From Perca fluviatilis (lineage: Eukaryota > Chordata > Actinopteri > Perciformes > Percidae), in assembly GCF_010015445.1 (NCBI RefSeq), contig NC_053127.1:29463215-29527214 (forward strand): DNA of 64,000 bases, in the 5' to 3' direction. The notes beneath the pieces were generated by a model. The model searched no databases, was not told the origin of the DNA, and saw nothing but the letters and a program-made list of their open reading frames with translations. Made by a program: the position numbers and the translations under genes. The first letter of the stretch is position 1. Each line of letters opens with the position of its first letter. Of the stretch, positions 1-10,079 are shown one piece after another.

Positions 1-58
1 GAGTTATTTGGTCAAAAATATTGTGATATTTGATTTTCTCCATATCCCCCAGCCCTAG
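1..58. mobile_element. Terminal piece of an hAT-like or MITE repeat cut by the window edge
   Basis: The reverse complement of this stretch starts CTAGGGCTGGG and continues into an AT-rich run containing AAATCAAATATCACAATA. That layout resembles a common teleost DNA-transposon terminus. Only one end is present because the window starts inside the element, so no target-site duplication or partner repeat can be checked. The assignment rests on remembered family appearance. Confidence 0.4.
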
Positions 59-1515
59 CTCCACATTTGGAGTGGAAGATTGATACAATCTCAATCTTCT
101 TTCTTATTTTGCAACCATTTTACGGAAATAGTGCAGCACATAACCCTCCATAAAATGGCAAACATTGGTTTCTGTACAGATTAAACAATTAAGGTATGAC
201 GTGTTAATTAGTGAACTTTAATTGTGCTGATAGGCAGATTTTGTTACTATAGTTTGGACAGAGCCAGGCTAGCTGTTTCCCCATGCCTTATATTTAATGG
301 TCAATTAGAGTGGTCTACATCTCCTCATCTAACTCATTGCTAGAGAGCAGATAATTGTCAAACTATTTCTTTCAGGTTCCCAAAATCATATCCTTGGGCT
401 TGGAGCTTAATGCGTTTGTATTTTGGGTTATGTATGGCAATATGTCATGACATGCTATTCTTGATAGCAGAGATGTGTCAACACTCATGGCACTGAGTAC
501 AGGTGTGTGTAGAGCTGCACAGTGAATGTGTGCCTTATTTTTCTCCTCAGAGGAGCCCTCCCAGAGCTCATTAGCCCCAGTTAAATTCCCACTGGAATGC
601 CGGATCCCGCCTGCCGTCTGTTGCCCGCTCCATGAGCAGCTCTGGTTTCAGCCTGCTGGTTGACCGGGCACGGGGATGGTTCCCATAGTTGAGCTTCCTG
701 AGCCGCATGGGCAGACCCTGGTACCCTGGCTCAAAGAGCCCTCTGTTGTCCTGTGCGCACGCTCACATGCAGGCTAGGGTCGCTTCACACAGACACACAT
801 ACACATACAAAGAGAGGCAGCCTGGCAATGTGAGCTAAGGGAATGTCACAGATTTGTGGAAGGATGGATCACATGCTCGCAGACTGCTGCAGAGCAAAGC
901 CCAACAATTGCTTTTTGTCTGAACGTAAACTTGTGTAACTGTCTGGCAATACCAGTCTATGCTGGCGAGGTCCAAAGAAACAATTCTATGCTTTTTTTTT
1001 TTCTGCAGCCTCCATCTGAGTGAGGCTTGGCTTAAACTCTTTCTAACTTGGCTAGCTCTGCGGAACAGATCTGTACACACACGTGGACCCGCTCCCACAT
1101 TCAAATGCATAATGTCTAGATCATTACTTTCCATCAGGACATTGGGGAAAAGTCTGTTTATTATACACCATTATGTTCTGCATATGGCCAACAGTTTCTT
1201 AGTGTGGCCAACTAGCTTTCTCTGCATTCAGCAAAATCTCAAGTTGACTTTTTCCCTAAAAGTTTTACCCAGTGAGGGGAGTGGGGGGGGCAGAGTGTGA
1301 GGCAGAGCGGGCCAGAGGAGAGTGCATATCAAAGAGAAGCAGCCATCTGTCAGCACAGGCAGCAAACAGCTGGTGGAGGAGATGCAAGATGTCTGAACAA
1401 AGACTGACAAGATGCAAGATGACAGGAAACAGATTTCCCTCCCTTTTTACTCCTCCTGCAAGAGAAGAGGTTGACCATCAGAGTGCCGTGATGTCTCACA
1501 GTCTCCAGATGCTGG
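59..1515. other. Unassigned intronic sequence
   Basis: I see no gene, RNA or recognisable transposon here. There is a short G-rich run near 1274-1290. The short frames present (60-113 codons) have no recognisable domain and no splice context. Confidence 0.5.
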
Positions 1516-1682
1516 CTCTCCTCTCATCTCCTCTCCTCTAATCTTCCTCTCTTCTTTCTCTCATCTCCCCTCTTCTTCCTCTCTTCTTCCTCTTCCTCAT
1601 TTCTTTCTCTCATCTCTCCTCTTCTTCCTCTCTTCTAATCTTTTTCCTCTTCTTTCTCTCCTCTCCTCTCTTCTCCTCTCCC
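1516..1682. repeat. Polypyrimidine (CT-rich) low-complexity tract
   Basis: About 165 bp is almost purely C and T on the + strand. Inside it a block containing TTTCTCTCATCTC and CTCTTCTTCCTCTCTTCT occurs twice, near 1551 and near 1600, so it is an imperfect tandem duplication of roughly 50 bp. Such homopurine/homopyrimidine DNA can adopt triplex structures. It is not near a splice site. Confidence 0.85.
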
Positions 1683-1739
1683 AGCACAGTGATGGTCACC
1701 TTACTGTTGGACTTGTTTTAGTTTGCCATGACTTGTTAT

Positions 1740-2520
1740 TGGAGAAATTCTTTAGTCTGCTCCCTCGCTGCTTAATTTGTTCATTTGCATTTCTTTTGCG
1801 CTCAACAAGAACAAAGAATCTCTCACATGTAGGCACACACAGAAGTAAAGTAGCTCCACTGGAATTATCATGTTATAATTAATACATGATATTCTTTAAT
1901 TAAACTAATTAGGATAGCATTTACTCAGTGTAGACAGATTTTTTTTAGAATAGGATTTTTGTGGGACCTAAATATTAGATTCTGTGAATTATTTAGATTT
2001 AGTAATTGACCTGCTGCAGCTTAAGTAGATACACATCTCTCCGCTCATTTGCTCAGATAAATGAAGCGGTGTCAATTGTGTTAAGTAAATTTTTAGGAAA
2101 TGAGCACAGGCCTTGTGTTAATTAGTGTTGCATCGAAGCCGTCTTACTTCAGGTCTTCTTCTCTCTCTCCTTAGCACAGTCTATTCCCCTTTGTGCCCCT
2201 CCTGTTAATTTGAACAGAAAATGCAGTCTATTTCTAAATAGGCCAATGGTGCACACTAGCTGCAATCATTAAGCCCATTTTCTGCCAGCTTAGAGCTGTT
2301 GAAATGTCTGTAATGGAGGGAAAGCGAGAGAGTTTCTCTCTACTCTCTCTATCCACAGTGTAATGTGTGACATTGGCCAGTGTAATACTGTAATGGTCCT
2401 AATTGTTTAATCACTGTAATATGTGGCTGCTGCTCTTGGACATGACAAGGGCAAAGTGAGCTAATAAACAGTGATTACTGTCACTTGAAATCAGCACATT
2501 GACACGGGGGAGGGGGCCGC
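1740..2520. promoter_or_regulatory. Candidate conserved non-coding element (unverified)
   Basis: This repeat-free, AT-rich stretch has an octamer-type ATTTGCAT at 1783-1790 and several TAATTA/TTAATTA-type homeodomain core motifs around 1880-1915. A second dense part follows at 2190-2480. The composition resembles developmental enhancers, and AUTS2 introns are known to hold such enhancers in vertebrates. No alignment was possible, so this is a nomination only. Confidence 0.3.
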
Positions 2521-2673
2521 TAGCTGCAGGGGGAAGTTTTTTTTCTCCTTTTCCCTACTCTCGCCTCATTTGTGCTTGACAGACAGGAGAAGCATGGTGG
2601 GGGTGAAAGGTCAGCTTGTGGTTGCACACAAGTGATGGAATGACAGAGGGAGAAAGAGCTATCAAAGACACAG

Positions 2674-2680
<7 letters not shown>

Positions 2681-2715
<35 letters not shown>
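2681..2715. repeat. (GA)n microsatellite
   Basis: About 35 bp of nearly perfect GA dinucleotides, flanked by purine-rich sequence. Confidence 0.9.
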
Positions 2716-2717
<2 letters not shown>

Positions 2718-4235
2718 TGCTGTCATCTCCAGATCTTCCCTTCGGTCGGTTAGATTGACAAGCTGTCATCCTAGCCAGCTCATACTCTGTGGAAAAAAGA
2801 ATAGACAAGGCAGAGCTTTCACTTTCCCGGACCATCTGCCTCTCTATCTCTCTGCCTCTTTCTGGTTCTCTTCAGTATACTCAGTTGGAAATCGAATTTG
2901 ACATATAAGCTGAGGCTTTTGAAAACGGCATTACAGTAAGTGCAAATGCCAGTACTTAGACTCACTGCAACCTGCGGAGCATCCGTCCATAGCATGCCAT
3001 GAGGCTGAGGTTAGGAGTATCAGTGATGGAGATGAGGTGAGATGAAATTCAAACTAAAGGCATTCAAATTATGGATGTTATATCATTTTACTGGAGGTAG
3101 AAAAGTAATTGGATCCGGGCATGGAATAATTTTTATCTTCAGAAGAAATGTGGTGTGCCATCTGACATTACCTGTCATACCTTGTGGAATTTGTTTTGTA
3201 TATCTGAACAATATAAATGGTGCTAATAAAAAAATTATCACAAACAAAAAGAAGAAATGTGCTTTGTTCATGAAGGAAGGAAGACTTTTTTTCAACAGGA
3301 ACAGAGTTTGATGAGGAGTTGAACTTGTGTCAGCCAGTTTGGATGACCACTTTCATTAAATTTTTTTACCATCCAGCCATCTTCAAAAAGCATAATTGGT
3401 CACAAAATAACTGCTACGTTTTGGTTTCTTCTGTATTTTATGGGTCCTAATTTAGGCTCAGACATATGATAGTTGCTGGATCTGTTCATGCTAAACTCTA
3501 TTACCTTAACTCTAATCTACCTGAAAAATTCTGAGAACAGATAAAATAGAACTTTATGAATCCCAAAGGAAATTATTGATACACACCTGCTGCTTTCTGC
3601 TATTCTTTAATAAAGTGGTCCAGCCATGATAAATCAGGCCTTTGATAATTGTTTCTCCCTGATAAGGTACATAACAACGAGTTCTTAAGAAGATAAATAT
3701 CTGCAGTTTTCAGCAATATTCTCAGTACATCCCTGGTGCATTCGAGGAGCTCATCAAATGGTGGATTTCTTTCCTAAGTTGCCTTGTGTTTCATCATCTT
3801 GATGTTAAAATCCGTCCATCTAGTCAAGATGGAAATAATAAAAACTATATGTAAAAACAAATGACACGTGACCGTGCATCTGGATGGTGTAATGGAAGTT
3901 GTAACTGGAGACCTACAGTACACGCTGGAGTTTCTGTTCCATTGGCAATCGCACAATATCGCATGTGAGAAAACGGCAGTTTTGATATTCGATTATCGTT
4001 TGCAATACTATCAGCTTGACAGTCCTCCTTTCTTGTCATAGCTCAACACAAGGACGGAGGCAGTGAAAAGTCTCTATTTGCCTGTTTGTGCCTTGCGAGA
4101 TGAACGAGTTTGTGTCTGCATGTTTGGAGTTGATGTTTTATGCATCATCTCCAGGCTATGAAGTCCTCATTTTACAGCTTCCCAGAGACCGGTTAACCCC
4201 TCATTTCCTCCCTAGAGCATTGAATAAGGACCGAA

Positions 4236-4256
4236 GGGGGGTGGGTGGGGATGGGG
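4236..4256 (+). other. G-quadruplex candidate, + strand
   Basis: Four G runs (6, 3, 4 and 4 residues) are separated by loops of one, one and two bases, a near-ideal intramolecular quadruplex pattern. A GT-rich stretch follows. Formation in vivo is inference. Confidence 0.7.
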
Positions 4257-4452
4257 TGGCGTGTGTGTGGGTGTGTGGCTGTGAATCCTTGCTGTATCTT
4301 CTGTGGAGCAGAGTTTTTCTACAGTAGTCGGTTGCTCTGATAGCCTCCATTCATTATTCAGCTGTGCTCCAGCTGCACCACACCCCCGAGCAGCACAGAA
4401 ATAAAACAAGGTTAAGAATTGGCATGAAATGTGTCTCTGCAGATCAAGTGGT

Positions 4453-4495
4453 GGGGGAGAGTGGGTGGGGGTTTAGGAGACGGGGGAGGTATGGG
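4453..4495 (+). other. Second G-quadruplex candidate, + strand
   Basis: G runs of 5, 3, 5 and 5 are present, with one longer loop of about 10 bases, and a further GGG at 4493-4495. It lies about 200 bp after the previous candidate. It is weaker because of the long loop. Confidence 0.5.
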
Positions 4496-5663
4496 CCTTT
4501 ATCTGCGCGCCATCTTTTATTAATTGCCCTTGTGCTTAGACTGCGAGTTTCTCCATGATCATTAATGCATGCAAGGAATAGCGTATTTACATGTTCTCAT
4601 ACATTATGCATGGACAGGGAGGGGGCTACAGTGTTATGGAGGGCCCTTTGCCCACAGGTCCTGTGTTTTTTTTTCTGTGTGTGTGCTTGTCTGTGTGTCT
4701 GTGTTGGAGTTGATTTGCATTCAGCCATGGTGTAAAATCCACTCCCTACCAGGCCTCTCTGCTGCTACAGGAAAGCGATGGAGCATCGGACAGCAAACAA
4801 CATACCCGGGCCGCTGAGGGTTTTGGCTGTCTGACAGAGGCGGACAGGTCTCTGTGTCGACAACATGCTGTACCCAGATATGTTTGCTGATGGAGCAGGT
4901 GCTGTAAGTGCAGTGAAACATGTAGTTTCTCACTTTATTAAACTTCTCGCTCATAATGGGCCATAGTCTGCAGTTTCTATCTGTTCACTCTGAAGATTCA
5001 GAGTCACTGGAAAGTCAGAACCCTAGCCTCTGTACAAAAGGTAAAAAGCCATCAGTGACAGGATGTGGACAGTATGATTGTGGAAAGAGTTCTGAACGTC
5101 TGAGTAAAGCCTCTCTGTCTGTCTTTCTTATAACACAAGCATTTTCTTCTTTTCTTCATCTTCTCTTGCCGGCAGGGGTGCTGATTGAAGTCAAAGCACA
5201 GCCCCCCGTTGGCCTATTCCCCCTACGTGATTGATTGATCACTGACTGAGTCATGCCTGTACATGTAGTTCTTGTATTTTCACAAACTGCAGCTCATGAA
5301 GTCAACTCTCTGAGCTGCCCTCTTACTTGTATGTATTTCCTCATTCCTCTACTCCTGCCTCGATTATCATAAGTCCAAACTCAGCAGATAGCCTTGATAT
5401 TGATCACTAGTTGGCCCCGGGCCGTCCTCCTTTAACTTGTTGCAAGTGAGCACCGTTTGTCTCATTATTTTTTCTGCTGATTGCTGTGTGTTGTAATTTG
5501 TGAGTTGTAATTGTATCAGATAACTGCTTGTGTGGTTGGTCATTGTACTGCCCGCTGCCTTGCATCAGAACCAATCCTGCTGGATAATTAGAATTGATTT
5601 AGTTACAATTTAATTAATCACACTGTTAAATCGTTGGTACTTACTGCAGACTCACACTGCTCG

Positions 5664-5836
<173 letters not shown>

Positions 5837-5839
5837 CAA

Positions 5840-7155
5840 ACCATTTACAGATATGCACAGAGCTGCATAAACCAAAGCCATTTCATTCATTTTTTTATGA
5901 ACTGGTATCACACTGGGCCTGAAATATATGTACCAGTAACATAACTCAACCCTATCAATAAAATATCAGCAGCAAACAATACGATTAAAAGTGTTTGTTT
6001 GTCTCTGAATGAGAGTAAGATATGTCAGAGATAGGGTTTGCTTTAAGAAACACTGGTTTTGATTGTGATTCAGATCAGTGATGATCACATGTAATTTTGA
6101 AACACAGAGATAGTTTTTAACCTTTGCAGAGATAATGTTTCCAAGTTGAATAAAAGAACTTAAATAAGTGCTAGAAGTAATGTGGAGCACTTTGAAAGTC
6201 CCTTCTAGTTAACAGTGTTTGAAAATGCTGTAGGCTAACACGGTTTGTGTGTTTGCGTCTGTACTTCCACTACAGGACACCGTTAGTTTGTCCTTTTGGA
6301 CATTTTGCATTGTGTTGGTACCAGTGTTGGCGGTACAGGAATTTAAACTTCCTCTTTCGTGCTTAATGAAGCCTCTTGACAAAAACATGGTGTGTTTGTG
6401 TCTGTGTAAGTGACTGCACGCGTTGCTGTTTTGTGTCATTTGATTGCTCGGGTGCCTCCTTGAATGGCCGCTCAGGCGTGTATACTGCAGCGCCGTCAAC
6501 GAGAGAACCGCCCCTGCCGCTGTTGTTGTTGTTGTTGTTCTCTTCAGGTTTATTCGTCCTGAAGAGCGTTGGAGTGTGTTGTTGTGTGTTGTTGTGTGTG
6601 CATATCTCTTCGCCTCCTTCACAGCATCGGAGAAAACAAAGGCGTCCTTGCTCTCTTGCAGGCCCTGATTGCAGTCATTAGGATGCACAGGCTCTCCCGG
6701 TGTGACGGGGCCTCTCCTGGAGGGGATTCAGCTCGCAAAGCACCGCCGCTCGCCTGTTTTTAATAACAATCGTCTAAAATCGCTGCAATTAGCCCGCAGC
6801 TACAAGGAGATGGAGAGCAAGAAGAGATGGAGAGGGAGGAGGGAGGGATGAATGGCTACAAGCTCAGATTCAGTGAACCTTTCCAATGTCAGCTCCTCTT
6901 TCACATGGAAAATTCAAGAGGGCCTTTGTGTTCATTAATTATTGGCCTTGGAAGTTAAAAAGATCCATTGTGTATTTTTAATCAGAGTTATATAGGGAAT
7001 CTTTGAACTGACTCCCCGCCCGGGGCTACAAGCAGAGTTACCTCTGCCAAGCCTACAACTGTCTTATAAAGAGACTGACTCCCTTCACAAATGTAGCTGT
7101 TGTCTTCAGGAAGAAAGAAAAACACAGGCAGGAAAACACCGAAAGAGACCGAGAG
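5840..7155. other. Unassigned intronic sequence
   Basis: No gene or transposon is recognised. There is a short GTT-repeat at about 6521-6539 and related GTTGTG-rich sequence near 6575-6600. The 159-codon minus-strand frame covering 6209-6688 looks random in composition. Confidence 0.5.
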
Positions 7156-7159
7156 TTTT

Positions 7160-7320
7160 TACCAGTGGGGAAATGTAACAAAGTACATTTACTCTAATAA
7201 ACTAATTTACTTAAGTACAAATGTTGAGGTACTTGTACTTTAGTTAAGTCTTCTCTTTTCATGCCACTTTCTACTTCTACTCCGCTACATTTCAAATACA
7301 ATGTTTTATTATACATTAAA
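7160..7320. repeat. Fragment of a common teleost 'AAGTAC' interspersed repeat
   Basis: The stretch carries AAGTACATTTACTC, then ACTTAAGTACAAATGTTGAG, GTACTTGTACTTTAGTTAAG and CTTCTACTCCGCTACATTTC. That order of motifs is familiar from high-copy repeats in many percomorph genomes. Only part of the unit seems present and its class is uncertain. It lies next to the Tc1 remnant that follows. Confidence 0.55.
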
Positions 7321-7375
7321 CTACATAGCAATAAATGTTATACCGTTGGAAAGCCTGTTTAGTTCCCTTTCAAAT

Positions 7376-8276
7376 GGTCCCCCCGTTTGTAAGGAACATG
7401 CATTTGTGGGATGAGCAGCAGCGCTGATTAAGTAGGTTGCGCCAATGAAAAATTTGCCAAATCTTCTCTGCCAATGCCAAACAGCTTATTCTGCCATTGA
7501 CTCATTTGGTGTTGGGTGGATTGGATGATTCTGCCTACGGCAGTTGGATCGTAGGGTCAAAGTGTGGAGAAGACGCGGAGGACCCTATGCTGATTGCTGC
7601 ACCGATAGAGTAACACCTTTTGGTGGAGGCAGTGTGATGGTGTGGGGCGGCATCTCCCTCACTGGAAAAACGAGGCTTGTCCTCATTGGAGGCAATCTCA
7701 ATGCAGAGAGATATAGAGATGAGATTCTGCAACCAGTGGCAATCCCATATCTCCACAGTCTGGGACCGAACTCTATCCTCCAAGATGACAACGCTCGCCC
7801 CCACAGGGCGGGGTTTATCAGAGAATGTGGGAGTGGAGAGGATGGAATGGCCTGCCAGCAGTCCTGACCTCAACCCCATTGAACACTTGTGGGATCAGCT
7901 TGGGCGTGCTGTTCGTGCCAGAGTGACCAACACAACCACGTTGGCTGACTTGTGAAAATGCTGATTGAAGAATGGGATGCCATCCCACAGCAGTGTGTGA
8001 CCAGGCTGGTGACCAGCATGAGGAGGAGGTGCCAGGCTGTGTATGGTTCTTCCACACGCTACTGAGGCTCCTGTTTGTAAAATGAATAAATTGTTTAATT
8101 GCCAATATGTCTTGTTTCTTCAAACTTCAATCATCCAATCCACCAAACACCAAACGAGTCAATGGCAGAATAAGCTGTATTGACAGAGATGATTTGGCAA
8201 ATTTTTCATGGGCGCAACCCACATACTCAGCGCTGCTGCTCATTCCACAAATGCATGTTCCTTACAAATGGGGCTC
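7376..8276 (+). mobile_element. Internally deleted Tc1/mariner element with long inverted repeats
   Basis: A left arm at about 7376-7530 matches the reverse complement of a right arm at about 8129-8276, with scattered mismatches and small gaps. Shared words include GTAAGGAACATGCATTTGTG, GAAAAATTTGCCAAATC and GGTGGATTGGATGATT. Between the arms lies a broken C-terminal transposase segment. The left arm may continue outward to a TA at 7339-7340, but the right arm stops matching beyond 8276, so the ends are eroded. This family is different from the Tc1 copy at 22686-24317. Confidence 0.85.
7545..8065 (+). pseudogene. Tc1-like transposase remnant, N-terminus missing, frameshifted
   Basis: Translation shows VKVWRRRGGPYADCC, FGGGSVMVWGGISL and DDNARPHRAGF in one frame. 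It then continues in another frame with WPASSPDLNPIEHLWDQL and EEWDAIPQQC. These are hallmark blocks of the Tc1 DDE catalytic domain, which cuts and joins transposon ends. The paired-like DNA-binding half and the first catalytic Asp are absent, so roughly the first half of a 340-residue protein has been deleted up to the left arm. A short deletion near 7824 changes frame, and an in-frame TGA at 7953-7955 (plausibly a decayed CGA) stops it again. It cannot encode active enzyme. Identification of the family is secure. Confidence 0.88.
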
Positions 8277-8299
8277 CAGAACAGAACCAGAGATATCAT

Positions 8300-8660
8300 C
8301 TTTTCTTATTCAATGTATTCTTCAATACCTTGCGCCTACACACTCGACTGTACAGATTCAGATGTGTTCTGCTAGTAGCGGCTAATGTAGCCTCGAGATG
8401 TTAGCCTCAAGCGGAGATGAGGAGCAGAATACAGTGGTCTGGTGAGCTCACTTCTTTCTAACCCCAGCTTTTTTTTCCATTTTCAGACTTGTAGTCTTCA
8501 GACTCTGCTGCATCACTTAAGATGCTGACTCAAGTGATATCACTTGAGGACAATTATAAGACTTCACACGGCCCCATAGGGATTTTTTTTAACTTCCAGT
8601 AGTACTCCCCAACACATGGAAACAGATTTTGATGTGTAAAATAGGTGGTTCCCCTTTAAC
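8300..8660. repeat. Fragment of a teleost interspersed repeat ending at TTAA
   Basis: The stretch includes GCGGCTAATGTAGCCTCGAG, ACTCAAGTGATATCACTTGA, CTTCCAGTAGTACTCCCCAA and AAAATAGGTGGTTCCCCTTT, then TTAA at about 8657-8660. I recognise this order of words as a frequent percomorph repeat, probably a non-autonomous DNA element. Only one terminus is visible, because the inverted partner is not found within 1 kb upstream. Confidence 0.5.
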
Positions 8661-8839
8661 AAGTTATGTGGAATTTACTTTGATGTTTTTATGTGAACGT
8701 GATATCTCACTGTGACCTCACATAACACGTTTTTGGCCATAACTCAAGAATTCCTATGCAAATTATGACAACATTTTACACAAATGTCTAACAGGTTAAA
8801 TGATGAAGTGATGACATTGTATGTCCCATAGGCCAAAGA

Positions 8840-9230
8840 TCGACTTCATTGTGACATCATAATGTTCTATAGCATTATTCAATGCTATACCCAGGAGCAG
8901 AAGGGGAGACATTTGGTCAGATACTGAATTGGTGACACTAATCTTGAAACTGTGGTGATTGTACAGATCTTTTCTCTGCCGCCGGGTCGAAGATGTGTGT
9001 AAAGCATCCATGTTTTAGAATTTGTAGCTTCTTTGCAGCAACATCCATATTGGAAGCATTGTCCAACCTCAGTCTACCCTCATGGCTATAACTTTGTGTT
9101 ATGTCCTGGTCCTCTGGTAGCTCACCACAAGCTCTTTGGTTTTGCTGATATTGAGCTTCAGGTGATTGCCGTTGCAGCACATGTCCAAGCTCTCTATAGG
9201 TCCTCTGTAAAAAACACAGCATGTTTTTCA
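8840..9230 (-). pseudogene. Decayed LINE reverse-transcriptase fragment
   Basis: On the minus strand, 9167-9123 reads NHLKLNISKTKELVV, which fits the reverse-transcriptase block of CR1/L2/Rex-type LINEs (N-x-L-x-LN-x-x-KTKE). Reading then moves to another frame, where 9063-8985 gives LDNASNMDVAAKK and GCFTH. This second piece could be the following LINE region, or it may resemble an hAT transposase core by coincidence or by nesting. Frames change repeatedly and stops are present, so nothing functional remains. A non-LTR retrotransposon source is the best single explanation. Confidence 0.55.
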
Positions 9231-9319
9231 CTGGAAATTATTCACTGGAATCATACATGTCTATATAATGTAGTGATAACTTGCATTTCACAAAAGATAC
9301 ACCTATTACCTTGTAGTTA

Positions 9320-9940
9320 ATATCTTCAAAGTCTTCACTACATATTATATCAGTCTGGACAGACATGGATGTAAACTGCAACTTTACTGGTTGGTAGAGA
9401 CATACAAACGCAAGGCAATTCTAGTGTTTAAGTCAAAAGTCCAATAGGGTGAGAAAATGATCAATACTTTTCTTGACACTTTTCCTTACAGCTTTTGTGA
9501 TCTTCTTCCCTCTTTCTATGATTTTCCTTGAATTGTCCTACATTGAAAATGAGCGTGAAGCTGTCCTGCAACCTTGGCTCAACTATTCACTCAGAGTCTG
9601 AACCAGAGCTTTAGTAACAAACACACATCTTTATAGTGTACATCTCCCTGGTTTTTGGAAGACTTGAGGTTATAAACCTGCTGCTTTAAATATGTCCACT
9701 GTTGGAACACACACAGCGACAAATAAGCAAAACCCGTTTGCCACAGGCTGTGGGTGAATTGAGTTAAATGGCTCCCTCCCATAGCGAGGTCAAACTTCCA
9801 CACCAGAGGAGACGGAGCAGAAGAGTAGAGTTTTCTCCCTGAAGGAGAGAGAGGGCGACCAAAAGAGAGGATAATGATGTTTGTTTCAAGTATTCTATGT
9901 TTTGTTTGATGCCTCCTCGATTGAATGTTGTAGGGTAGAG

Positions 9941-9942
<2 letters not shown>
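9320..9942. other. Unassigned intronic sequence
   Basis: No gene, RNA or repeat family is recognised between the LINE remnant and the GT array. Confidence 0.45.

Positions 9943-10037
<95 letters not shown>
9943..10037. repeat. (GT)43 microsatellite with GA tail
   Basis: About 86 bp of uninterrupted GT dinucleotides, followed by a short GA run. A run of T follows at about 10067-10079. Reading frames across it are low-complexity artefacts. Confidence 0.95.
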
Positions 10038-10038
<1 letters not shown>

Positions 10039-10079
10039 AATGTTTTTAAGTGTAATGTGATAGCCGTTTTTTTTTTTTT

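Larger units (their letters stand above)
2720..5660. other. Unassigned intronic sequence
   Basis: No gene or clear transposon is recognised. 3040-3300 is AT-rich with A-runs. Two G-rich blocks near 4236 and 4453 are listed separately. The reading frames here are short and have no domain signature. Confidence 0.5.

Noticed and set aside
6209..6688. 159-codon minus-strand frame
   Set aside because: It has His/Thr/Asn-rich random composition, with no domain, no splice sites and no neighbouring exons.
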